Shown here: positions 25,849 to 34,040 of the stretch, in pieces
Numbering within the stretch: the first letter of the stretch is position 1
Layout of the letters: each line of letters opens with the position of its first letter
Origin: Magnetococcales bacterium
Lineage (GTDB): Bacteria; Pseudomonadota; Magnetococcia; Magnetococcales; Magnetaquicoccaceae
DNA: 35,939 nucleotides
Direction of reading: 5' to 3'
Assembly: GCA_015234115.1 (NCBI GenBank)
Contig: JADFWP010000026.1
Location: forward strand, 1 to 35,939
Made by a program: the position numbers and the translations under genes
Notes under the pieces: generated by a model
What the model saw: the letters and a program-made list of their open reading frames with translations, nothing else
Told to the model about the DNA's origin: nothing
The model's database searches: none

Positions 25849-28581
25849 TCAATGGGCCTCGGCCCAATTCCGACCAACCCCCATATCGACCCGCAACGGC
25901 ACGGCCAGCGTCATGGCCTGCTCCATGGCCTCACGGGTGATGCGTTTGACCGGCTCCAACTCGGATTCCTCCACCTCCAGCACCAGTTCGTCATGCACCT
26001 GCAAAATCAACCGGCTGGCAAGCTTTTCCGCGCGCAAGGCATGATGCAACCGGATCATGGCCAGCTTGATCAGATCCGCCGCCGACCCCTGCAACGGGGC
26101 GTTGATCGCCGTGCGCTCGGCCAGCTCGCGCAAATTGCGGTTGGTGTGATCAATACCCTCCACCAGACAACGCCGCCCGCCCAGAGTCTCCACATATCCA
26201 TGCTCCCGGGCAAAGAGAATGGTCTGATCCATGTGCGCCTTCACCCCGTCGTAACGCCGGAAATAAAGATCCATATAGTTGAAGGCCTCACCCACCGAAA
26301 TCTTCAACCGCTTGGCCAAACCATACGGACTCATGCCGTAGATCAAACCGAAATTGATCGTCTTGGCCAGACGCCGGGCCTCGGGATCGACCGTGGCCGG
26401 ATCGCCGCCAAACAGCTCCGCCGCCGTGGCGGCATGAATGTCCAAGCCCTGCGCGAAGGCGGCGAGCAAACGGGGAATCTTCCCCATGTGGGCCAGCAGC
26501 CGCAGTTCGATCTGACTGTAATCGGCGGACAACAACACCCGACCGGGTGGCGCGACAAAGGCCGCCCGGATCGCCTTGCCCTCGGGACGACGTACCGGAA
26601 TGTTCTGCAAATTGGGATCCGACGACGACAACCGCCCGGTCAAGGTCGCGGACTGGTTGAACCGGGTATGGATCCGACCCGTGGCCGGATCGATCTGCTC
26701 GGCCAGTGCATCGGTATAGGTCGATTGCAGCTTGGTGAGCGAACGGTATTCCAACACCAGATTCGGGAGTTCATGCCCCTCCTCGGCCAGACGGGTCAAC
26801 ACCTCCACATCCGTGGAAAAGCCGGTCTTGGTCCGTTTCCCTCCCTTGATCCCCATGCGGCCAAAAAGAATCTCCCCCAACTGCTGGGTGGAGTTGATGT
26901 TGAACACCTCGCCGGCCAGGGTGTGGATCTGATCGGTCAGAATCGCCCGCCGCGCCGAAAAATCATCGGTCAAGGTTTGCAAGGCTGCCCGATCCACCAA
27001 AGCACCCGCCAACTCCATCTCCCCGAGTACCGGAATCAATGGCAGTTCGCTCTGACGATAGAGCCGCTCCACCGACGGGAGTGCCGCCAGTTGCGGGGCC
27101 ATCTTTTCGGCCAGCAGCCAGGCGATCTCCGCATCCTCGCAGGCATAAGGGACGGCCTGAGAGAGCGGCACCTGATCGAATGTCACCTGTTTTTTCCCGA
27201 TTCCGGCCACCTCCTTGAAGGTGATCGTCTGGCGTCCCAACTCGGCCAGAGCCAGGGCGTCGAGATTGTGCCGCCGGGTCGTGCCATGCAGCAAACCGGA
27301 AATCAACATCGTGTCCCGGTCGATCCCTTGCAGGGTGATGCCGTAACGACGCAACAAAACATATTCGAATTGAATGTTCTGCCCGCTTTTTTTCACCTCC
27401 GGATCTTCCAGGATCGGCTTGAGATCCTGCAACACCCGCGCCCGCGCCAGTTGTTGCCCCTCGGGCAACGCCTCCGGAACATGCGCGACCGGAACATAGA
27501 CCCCCACCCCACCCTGCCAGGAGAAAGAGAAACCCACCAGCTCGGAACGGACCAGATCCAACCCCGTGGTCTCGGTATCCAATGCAAAAGAACGGCGCGT
27601 GCGCAGCTCGGCCAGAAAGCGCAGCCACTCCTCCTCCAGGGTGATGGCGCGATAATCGGGCGCTCCCGCCGTCGGCGCGGCCACCACGGGTTCGGACGGG
27701 GCCGCATTCTCTGCCACCGGGAGTGAATCGAGCAGGCGCAACTCGGTATTGAATTCCATTTCGGTCAGCAGGGCGCGCAAGGCCGCCCGATCCGGCGCGC
27801 GGCGCCGCAAAACGTCGGGATCAAAGGGAATCGCCACCTGATCATCGACCGTCACCAACTGCAACGACAGCCGCGCCAGCCGCACCATCTCCGGGTCGGA
27901 GAGCTTCTTGCGCAAGGCGGGCTGGGGAATCTCGGCCACGCGGGCAAGCAGGCTCTCCAGATCGCCGAACTGCTGGATCAGTTTGGCCGCAGTCTTGATC
28001 CCCACCCCGGCCACCCCCGGAATGTTGTCCGAAGCATCGCCGATCAGCGCCATGGTCTGGGTGAGTTGCGCCACCCCCACGCCCCATTGCTCGGCCACCT
28101 CGTCGGCTCCGATCCACCGCTCCTTGCCCGGATCGAAAATCCGGATCCGCTCCGAAACCAGTTGCGACAGATCCTTGTCGCCGGTCACGATCACCACCTC
28201 CCACCCGGCCCGCTCTCCGGCGCGGGCCAAAGTGGCGAGCACATCATCGGCCTCGAACCCTTTCTGCTCGAAAACCGGCATGTTCCATGCCTCCACCAGC
28301 CGCCGGATCACCGGCACCTGGATCCGCAACTCATCGGGCATGGCGGTGCGGTTGGCCTTGTAGTCGGCATAGAGGTCATGACGAAACACCGGCCCCCCGG
28401 CATCGAACACCATGGCCAGATAATCCGGTGCATGGTCATGCACGACCTTGCGAATCATCTTCAAGAAGCCGAAAATGGCATGGGTCGGGAAGCCGTCCCT
28501 TCTGGCCAGAGGCCGGACCCCATAAAACGCCCGGTACAGAAATCCGGAGCCATCCATCAAAAACAGCCGGGGAGTCGTCAT
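25849..28581 (-). CDS. polA: DNA polymerase I
   Basis: This is a full-length PolA of 910 aa. It has an N-terminal 5'-3' exonuclease domain (LFLMDGSGFLYRAFYG; VTGDKDLSQLV), a 3'-5' exonuclease domain from about residue 330 and the polymerase domain. Motif A is SADYSQIELR (about 684), motif B RRLAKTINFGLIYG (about 738) and motif C QVHDELVLEV (about 861). Exo I (LDTETTGLD) and the Exo III core (YACED) are intact; in Exo II the usual Asp appears as Glu (NIQFEYVLL). It fills gaps and removes RNA primers in replication and repair. I chose the ATG at 28581 because conserved homology begins right there; the frame stays open 38 codons further. That start overlaps the start codon of the divergent DUF2782 gene. 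Confidence 0.97.
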   Translation of the reverse strand: MTTPRLFLMDGSGFLYRAFYGVRPLARRDGFPTHAIFGFLKMIRKVVHDHAPDYLAMVFDAGGPVFRHDLYADYKANRTAMPDELRIQVPVIRRLVEAWNMPVFEQKGFEADDVLATLARAGERAGWEVVIVTGDKDLSQLVSERIRIFDPGKERWIGADEVAEQWGVGVAQLTQTMALIGDASDNIPGVAGVGIKTAAKLIQQFGDLESLLARVAEIPQPALRKKLSDPEMVRLARLSLQLVTVDDQVAIPFDPDVLRRRAPDRAALRALLTEMEFNTELRLLDSLPVAENAAPSEPVVAAPTAGAPDYRAITLEEEWLRFLAELRTRRSFALDTETTGLDLVRSELVGFSFSWQGGVGVYVPVAHVPEALPEGQQLARARVLQDLKPILEDPEVKKSGQNIQFEYVLLRRYGITLQGIDRDTMLISGLLHGTTRRHNLDALALAELGRQTITFKEVAGIGKKQVTFDQVPLSQAVPYACEDAEIAWLLAEKMAPQLAALPSVERLYRQSELPLIPVLGEMELAGALVDRAALQTLTDDFSARRAILTDQIHTLAGEVFNINSTQQLGEILFGRMGIKGGKRTKTGFSTDVEVLTRLAEEGHELPNLVLEYRSLTKLQSTYTDALAEQIDPATGRIHTRFNQSATLTGRLSSSDPNLQNIPVRRPEGKAIRAAFVAPPGRVLLSADYSQIELRLLAHMGKIPRLLAAFAQGLDIHAATAAELFGGDPATVDPEARRLAKTINFGLIYGMSPYGLAKRLKISVGEAFNYMDLYFRRYDGVKAHMDQTILFAREHGYVETLGGRRCLVEGIDHTNRNLRELAERTAINAPLQGSAADLIKLAMIRLHHALRAEKLASRLILQVHDELVLEVEESELEPVKRITREAMEQAMTLAVPLRVDMGVGRNWAEAH

Positions 28582-28960
28582 GAAGTCCCAATCACCCTCT
28601 CTCGTTGTCCATCTGCTGCTGGCGCTGCTGCTGTGGACTGCCCAAAGCGCATCCGCCGCCAATCCGCTTCCAACCGCCGAACCGCTCCCGGCCAAAGGAC
28701 CGCTGGTCTCGGAACTGCGCGAAAATCTCGATCCCGATCACCCGGAACACGAAACCGTCATCCGCAAATACGAAGACGCCCAGGGCAACCAGGTGCGTGA
28801 ATTCATCACCAATGGCGCGCTCTACCAGATCCAGGTGATCCCGGTCAACGGTCCGACCTATTACCTCATCGACACCGACGGCGACGGCCTGTTCGAGTCG
28901 CGCTCCAATGGCCACGAACCGCAAGTCGTGGTCCCGCAATGGGTGCTGTTCCGCTATTGA
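28580..28960 (+). CDS. DUF2782 family periplasmic protein (126 aa)
   Basis: A signal peptide (residues 1-27, ending AQSASA) precedes a Pro-rich linker and a compact beta-rich domain. The domain contains VIRKYEDAQGNQVREF, YQIQVIPVNG and YYLIDTDGDGLFE. This matches DUF2782, a small protein of unknown function often encoded beside polA in Gammaproteobacteria. GGGGAG six bases before the ATG supports this start. Its ATG and that of polA are read from the same CATG on opposite strands. The last 22 bases overlap the next gene. Confidence 0.88.
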   Translation: MKSQSPSLVVHLLLALLLWTAQSASAANPLPTAEPLPAKGPLVSELRENLDPDHPEHETVIRKYEDAQGNQVREFITNGALYQIQVIPVNGPTYYLIDTDGDGLFESRSNGHEPQVVVPQWVLFRY

Positions 28961-30099
28961 CCATCCCGCCACGCTGGCCGATCGCCGGGTTCTACGCCTG
29001 CTACTTTGCCGTGGTGGGGGTATGGATTCCCTATTGGCCGTTGCATCTGACCCAACTGGGACTCGGCGCCACCACCATCGGCCTGCTGATGGCCATGACC
29101 CAATGGATCCGCATCCCCGCCCCGCCACTGTGGGGGGCGCTCGCGGACCGGAAATCGCGCCGTGGGGTGGTGCTGTTCACCTGTCTGGGTGCGCTGGTCT
29201 CGTTCTGCCTGTTCTTTCTGGATGACCGGCTCGGCTGGATTCTGGCGGTCACCGTCCTCTACAGCATCTTTCATACCGGTCCGCTCTCCCTGGCCGATGC
29301 CACGGCCATGGAGCTGGCCATGACCCATCAGTGGGATTATGGCCGCCTGCGGCTCTGGGGATCGTGGGGTTTCGTGCTCTGTTCGTTCGGGGTCGGTCCG
29401 TTGAGCGATCTGTGGGGACTGGAGATCGTACCCGTGATCATCGCGCTGCTCCTGGCCGCCACCCTGCTGTGCGCCTTCTGGATGCCCGGCGTTCCGGTGC
29501 CGCGCGGCGCGCCGGTCACCATGCGCACCCTCTTCGCCCAGGCCGATGTCCGCTGGTTCTATTTCAGCGCCATGATGATGCAGTTTTCCCACGGCGGCTA
29601 TTATGGGTTCATGTCGCTCCATCTGCAACACCATGGGTTCACCCGCACCGCCATCGGCCTGCTGTGGTCGGTCGGAGTGGTGGCCGAGGTGCTCCTGATG
29701 AGCCGCTCCCGCACTCTGCTCGCCCGCTTTGGCGTCTCCTGGCTGCTCACCTTTTCGCTGGCCATGGCCGCCCTGCGCTGGAGCCTCTATGCCTGGACCA
29801 CGGCATGGCTCCCGCTCCTCTTTGCCCAACTCTTGCATGCCTTCACCTTCGGGGCGTTTCATGTGGCTTCGGTGCGCCGGGTCCATGACCTGGCCCCGGT
29901 TCAGGCGCGCGGCACGGCCCAGGGATGGCTGGCCGCCCTCTCCTACGGGGTGGGCGGCGGCATCAGCATGGCCCTCTCCGGCACCCTCCTGGATCGCTTC
30001 GGCCATGAGGCGATGTTCGCCTTGCTGGCGTGTGCCGCCGCCATCGGCGCCCTGGCCTCCTGGCGCGCCCATTTTCTGCTCTCTTGCCCAAGGGGCTGA
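28939..30099 (+). CDS. MFS transporter (386 aa)
   Basis: A hydrophobic protein with about 12 membrane helices. The conserved loop between helices 2 and 3 reads PLWGALADRKSRRG, as in major facilitator proteins. Helix 1 (FYACYFAVVGVWIPYWPLHL) and the overall pattern resemble the HcaT/MFS_1-like group, whose substrates are mostly unknown. The ATG at 28939 overlaps the DUF2782 gene by 22 bases. Its ribosome binding site is weak, so translational coupling or a TTG start at 28957 is possible. The substrate cannot be read from the sequence. Confidence 0.88.
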   Translation: MGAVPLLTIPPRWPIAGFYACYFAVVGVWIPYWPLHLTQLGLGATTIGLLMAMTQWIRIPAPPLWGALADRKSRRGVVLFTCLGALVSFCLFFLDDRLGWILAVTVLYSIFHTGPLSLADATAMELAMTHQWDYGRLRLWGSWGFVLCSFGVGPLSDLWGLEIVPVIIALLLAATLLCAFWMPGVPVPRGAPVTMRTLFAQADVRWFYFSAMMMQFSHGGYYGFMSLHLQHHGFTRTAIGLLWSVGVVAEVLLMSRSRTLLARFGVSWLLTFSLAMAALRWSLYAWTTAWLPLLFAQLLHAFTFGAFHVASVRRVHDLAPVQARGTAQGWLAALSYGVGGGISMALSGTLLDRFGHEAMFALLACAAAIGALASWRAHFLLSCPRG

Positions 30100-30102
30100 C
30101 CG

Positions 30103-31266
30103 ATGACCCACCCGATCTCCACCACCGATCACGCCACGGTGACCATCCGCCACGAAACGGTGCGCACCATGCTGCGCCTGGCCCGCGCCCTGCGCCGCCT
30201 CGCCCTGCGCCTCGCCCGCCCCTGGCCCGACACCCCGGAAACCGCCGAATTCGATCCCGGCCACGAGGCGGTGATGATGGGCTATGATTTTCATCTCACC
30301 CCGCAAGGTCCGCGCCTGATCGAGGTCAATACCAATGCCGGCGGCTCCCTCATGGCCCATTGCGCCCAGAATCCGGGTTTTCCGGTCGGCCCGGATTTTC
30401 CTCCCGCCAGCTTCGACCCGGAAGAGTCCCACCAGAAGCGGCTGCTCGACACCTTCTGGAACGAAATGGCCCTGTTCACCGGCGATCCCCTGACCCGGCC
30501 ACGCCGCATGGCGATTCTCGACGACAGGCCTGGCGAACAGTTCCTCTATCCGGAGATGGTCGCCTGCGCCACCCTGCTGACCCAGGCCGGAACGCCTTGC
30601 GTGATCGTGGATCCCTCCGAGCTGGAAATGAACGAATCCGGTGTCTTTCATCAGGGCGAACGGGTGGAGATGATCTACAATCGCCATTGCGATTTTTACC
30701 TCGAAACCCCGCCCCTGGCCGGACTGAAAGCGGCCTGGCTCAACCGTCAGATCTGCCTCACCCCCAATCCCCGCGCCTATGGCCTGCTGGCCGACAAGCG
30801 CCATCTGGTCACCTGGTCGGATCCGGTCGCCTTGCGCAATCTCGGTTGTCCACCCGATGAAGCCGACTTCATCGCCTCTTTGGTGCCGGAAACCCGTTTT
30901 CTCCACCAGGTGGACGGCGAAACGATCTGGAAAGAACGCAACCGCTGGGTCTTCAAACCCTGCCAGGGATTCGGCGGACGCGGCGTGCTGATCGGCGACA
31001 AGATCAGCCGCAGCCGCTTCGACTCCCTCGACAAGAGCGCCACCCTGATCCAACGTCACATCCCGCCCGCCATGATCCCGATGGATGACCAGGGCACCAC
31101 GCTGAAAAGCGATATCCGGCTCTTTGTCTATCGCGACCAGCTGCTCGGCGTCGCGGCCAGAGGCTATCGGGGGCAGGTGACCAACTTTCGTGAGCCGGGC
31201 AATGGATTTCTGCCGGTCAGGATCCTCTATCCAAAGATACCGGGTTTACCCGACGCATTAAAATGA
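30103..31266 (+). CDS. ATP-grasp-like protein of unknown substrate (387 aa)
   Basis: The C-terminal half holds a glycine-rich ATP-grasp-type loop (VFKPCQGFGGRGVLIGD, about 282-300). It also has LIQRHIPP and a KSDIRLFVYRDQLLGVAARG strand. The acidic metal-binding motif normally at the end of the fold (E-x-N) appears instead near the N-terminus (GPRLIEVNTNAGG, E74 and N76). This suggests a circularly permuted ATP-grasp, as in glutathionylspermidine-synthase-like families. These enzymes join a carboxylate to an amine or thiol using ATP; the substrates here are unknown. AAGGGG seven bases before the ATG fixes the start, three bases after the MFS stop. Confidence 0.75.
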   Translation: MTHPISTTDHATVTIRHETVRTMLRLARALRRLALRLARPWPDTPETAEFDPGHEAVMMGYDFHLTPQGPRLIEVNTNAGGSLMAHCAQNPGFPVGPDFPPASFDPEESHQKRLLDTFWNEMALFTGDPLTRPRRMAILDDRPGEQFLYPEMVACATLLTQAGTPCVIVDPSELEMNESGVFHQGERVEMIYNRHCDFYLETPPLAGLKAAWLNRQICLTPNPRAYGLLADKRHLVTWSDPVALRNLGCPPDEADFIASLVPETRFLHQVDGETIWKERNRWVFKPCQGFGGRGVLIGDKISRSRFDSLDKSATLIQRHIPPAMIPMDDQGTTLKSDIRLFVYRDQLLGVAARGYRGQVTNFREPGNGFLPVRILYPKIPGLPDALK

Positions 31267-31332
31267 ATATGATGCATCCAGATTTTTGCATTCTGCCTGC
31301 TGAAGACCCCCGGCCCGTGACGAGGTAAACCG

Positions 31333-31527
31333 ATGCCCGACCATGACTCCTCCCCGAACGACGCACGGTTTTGCGTCCCGGATCCGCTGCTCACCCTCGA
31401 AGCGTTCTGCCGCAAGAAGCTGGAACAACCCGGCCAGAACCGGGCCGCCTCCCAGCTCAAGGAGGCCACGGAACTGCTCCTCGCCCATCGGAACACCCGC
31501 CGTTCGCACGGGGAGAAGCTCGCATGA
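31333..31527 (+). CDS. Small protein translationally coupled to the YhaN-like ATPase (64 aa)
   Basis: A short soluble, probably helical protein with no family that I recognise. GAGGT lies seven bases before the ATG, and its stop codon overlaps the next start as ATGA. Both features argue for a real gene. The segment LEAFCRKKLEQPGQNRAASQLKEATELLLAH looks like two helices and might bind the ATPase. It could instead be the remnant of a larger lost partner. Confidence 0.65.
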   Translation: MPDHDSSPNDARFCVPDPLLTLEAFCRKKLEQPGQNRAASQLKEATELLLAHRNTRRSHGEKLA

Positions 31528-33749
31528 TCATTCTGCGCCTGAAATCAGAAAACATCCTTTGCTTCCATCAATTGGATCTGACCGATCTGCCCGCCCAGGG
31601 ACGAATCCTCATCACCGGTCCCAACGAATCCGGCAAATCGGCGCTGCTCGAAATCCTGGCCTTCGCCCTCTTCGGACGCACCGCCAATCTGGCCCGGAAC
31701 GACCTGGCCAAGGTGATCCGCTGGGGCGCCGACCAGGGATCGGCCACCCTGAAGCTGCGCGCGCCCGACCAGAAACGCTATACCCTCACCCGCGCCATCG
31801 ACCGGGAAGGCAACCATCAGGCCACACTCGGCGCAACGGACGACCAGACGACGCTGGCCCTGGGAACCGAAGCCGTGGATCAAAAGATCCAGGAGTGGAT
31901 CGGCTGTGATTTTCAACCCTTTCTCGATACCCTCTATCTGGCCCAGGCGCGCCACACCCGACCCGGCGAGACGATCCGGGCGCTCGATGGCGAAACCACG
32001 CTGAACGCGATCCAGGCCGAATTGCAGGCCGAAGACCAGGCGCTGCGCCAGCAGGAATCGGCCCAGCTCGCCCAACAGGCCGCGCTGCGCGACGAGATCA
32101 TCGCCCTGAAAATCCAGGAGGATCGTCTTGCCTTGCAAGAAACCGCTCTGGAGCAGGCGGCGAACCGGGTGGCCGCAGCCCAGGCCACGGTGGAACGCTG
32201 GCTCGGGGTCGAGGCGGGCATCATCCAGGCCACCCAACGCATTGCCACCGCCTGCGACCATCTGGCGCAAATCCCCTTTGCCAGCCCCCTGGCCGAATGG
32301 CGTCAACGGGGACAAAACCTCGACGCCGCCCTCCGGGAACTCGAATCCATCGACCGGGCCGGTCATCTGGCAGGAATCGCCACACCGAAAAACGGCGTGC
32401 GCCAATGGTTCCAACGCTGGCAGGAGCCGTTGAACACCCTGGAAAAAAACATCGCCGGACTGTGGGAGGAGCGCGCAGCCCTGCTGCGCTGGCTGGGAGA
32501 ACTGCCGCCCGCGCCGAACGACTCCCCCACCCTGACCACGGAACGGGAAAAAATCAACCACGCTCACCACAAAGCCCTCAAACGGCGCGCCCGGAAGGGA
32601 CGGCGCATGGGCATCCTGCTGCTGTTGATCCCGATCACCTGGTTTGCCGCCGGTCTCTCCTGGAATCTGTGGTTGCAGCCCCGCTTTGGCGCCCAGGTCG
32701 CCGAACTGCTGGGTCGTCATCTTCCCGGCGTGCCGCTCACCACCAATCTGGTGATGATGGCGGTCACGGCTCTGCCTGCGCTGCTGCTCCTGTGCGGTCT
32801 GCTCGGTCGCGGACTGGCCGGGAAAAAGGTCCGGGCCGCGCTGGCCGCCAAACAGGCGCTGGATCTTCAGGTCATCAAGGCCTGGAACGTGATCGACACC
32901 ATTCCCAAAACCGCCGAACACCCGCTGCAAGAGCAGGTCACGCTGCTTATCCAACTGGATCGCGCCCCCTGGTCCGCCGACCTGAACCGCTGGACCGGCA
33001 CAGAGTTCAACGGATTCTGGGACGAAACCGCCTGGAACCACGCACAAAATCAGCTTCAGGAGCAACTCCAGAATCTGCAAGCGCAGCTTGCTCCGGTGCT
33101 GACCACCCTCCGCGCCAAAGGCGAGCAGGCCAGACAGGAGCCGCTCCGCCTGCTTGACCAGGTGGCGCAGTTGCAAAAAGAAGTGGAGGACGAACGGCAC
33201 CGGCGCCACGAAAGAACCCGAATTCTGGCCGCCATTGCCGGAATCGACGGGGAAAAAGGACAGATCCACCACGCCATCGAGATCCGCCAGGTGGCCGAAG
33301 GGCTGTTGCAGGGCGCCAGCCAGGAGTTGCGGCTTCAGTTCCAGCAGGAGTTGAACCGCGTCCTGGGACGCCTGGTGCCGATCTTCACCCGTGGCCGTTT
33401 CCACACCCTGCGTCTGGACGAACAGTGGAACATCACCGTCCTCCCCGAAGGACACCGCGAACCGGTGGAAATGGTCGCCCTCTCCACCGGCGTCAAACGC
33501 CAACTGGCGTTGGTGCTGCGCGTCGCCTTGTCCCAGGCGTTGCTGGCCCGCACGCCGGACAGCGCGTTTCTGGCACTGGACGAACCGTTTGCCCACTTTG
33601 ACCGCCAACGCAGTCAGGAATTTTTGGAGAGTCTGGCCACCATCGACCCCCGCATCGCCCAGATCTGGATCACGGCCCAGGAGTTCGCGGACGAGGCGCT
33701 GACCGCTTCCCGGCACATCGATTGTGGTGCGCTGCGCACATCCTCTTGA
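31524..33749 (+). CDS. Rad50/SbcC/YhaN-like ATPase with two membrane segments (741 aa)
   Basis: The N-terminal ATPase half has Walker A GPNESGKS (32-39). A coiled coil (about 165-355) follows, then two hydrophobic helices (about 362-385 and 408-431), more coiled coil, and the C-terminal ATPase half. That half has an ABC-like signature (LSTGVKRQLALVLR, about 653) and Walker B FLALDEPFAHFD (about 681-693). Rad50/SbcC proteins process DNA ends with an Mre11/SbcD nuclease. The version with membrane helices in the arms resembles Bacillus YhaN. No SbcD or YhaO-like nuclease gene is present in this window. The start at 31524 has GGGGAG upstream and overlaps the previous stop. It may tether DNA-end processing to the membrane; that is inference. 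Confidence 0.85.
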   Translation: MIILRLKSENILCFHQLDLTDLPAQGRILITGPNESGKSALLEILAFALFGRTANLARNDLAKVIRWGADQGSATLKLRAPDQKRYTLTRAIDREGNHQATLGATDDQTTLALGTEAVDQKIQEWIGCDFQPFLDTLYLAQARHTRPGETIRALDGETTLNAIQAELQAEDQALRQQESAQLAQQAALRDEIIALKIQEDRLALQETALEQAANRVAAAQATVERWLGVEAGIIQATQRIATACDHLAQIPFASPLAEWRQRGQNLDAALRELESIDRAGHLAGIATPKNGVRQWFQRWQEPLNTLEKNIAGLWEERAALLRWLGELPPAPNDSPTLTTEREKINHAHHKALKRRARKGRRMGILLLLIPITWFAAGLSWNLWLQPRFGAQVAELLGRHLPGVPLTTNLVMMAVTALPALLLLCGLLGRGLAGKKVRAALAAKQALDLQVIKAWNVIDTIPKTAEHPLQEQVTLLIQLDRAPWSADLNRWTGTEFNGFWDETAWNHAQNQLQEQLQNLQAQLAPVLTTLRAKGEQARQEPLRLLDQVAQLQKEVEDERHRRHERTRILAAIAGIDGEKGQIHHAIEIRQVAEGLLQGASQELRLQFQQELNRVLGRLVPIFTRGRFHTLRLDEQWNITVLPEGHREPVEMVALSTGVKRQLALVLRVALSQALLARTPDSAFLALDEPFAHFDRQRSQEFLESLATIDPRIAQIWITAQEFADEALTASRHIDCGALRTSS

Positions 33750-33762
33750 GAGAATCGTCAAC

Positions 33763-33994
33763 GGGGTCCAGGGGCCAATGGCCCCTGGTCGGGTCCAGGG
33801 GCGAAGCCCTTGGGACTTTGACTCTAAACAAAAAATTCTAACCCTTCTTGGCCCAAAGGCATCGCCTGCGGCGACCGGGGGGCGCGCCTGCGGCAAAGCG
33901 CGCCAAAGACCAAAGTCCCAAGGGCTTCGCCCCTGGACCCCACCAAGGGCTTCGCCCCTGGACCCCACCAGGGACCCATGGCCCCTGGACCCCA
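33763..33994. repeat. Type 2 GC-rich palindromic repeat
   Basis: The left arm (33763-33820) carries GGGGTCCAGGGGC, GAAGCCCTTGGGACTTTG and a GGGGCCAATGGCCCC hairpin. The right arm (33911-33994) is its reverse complement, enlarged by a perfect 25-base tandem duplication (33921-33945 and 33946-33970). Between the arms lie a GC-rich unit (CGCCTGCGGC) and an AT-rich patch. It fills most of the gap between the YhaN-like gene and the PstS-like gene; nothing else is seen in the gap. Confidence 0.9.
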
Positions 33995-34040
33995 TTAGAC
34001 AACCGCGTTTCAAACAATCCGTCGGCAGGGGTGAGAAAGT

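Noticed and set aside
25639-25877. Small ORFs within the type 1 repeats (KRGSGGFIPQGFDFK-type peptides)
   Set aside because: The same peptide appears in both directions from every copy because the arms are inverted repeats. It has no independent start signals and ends at random points, so these are repeat translations, not genes.
28954-31059. Minus-strand frame of 701 codons opposite the MFS and ATP-grasp genes
   Set aside because: Composition is Gly, Gln, His and Arg-rich with no domain. The plus strand encodes two proteins with good family features and ribosome binding sites.
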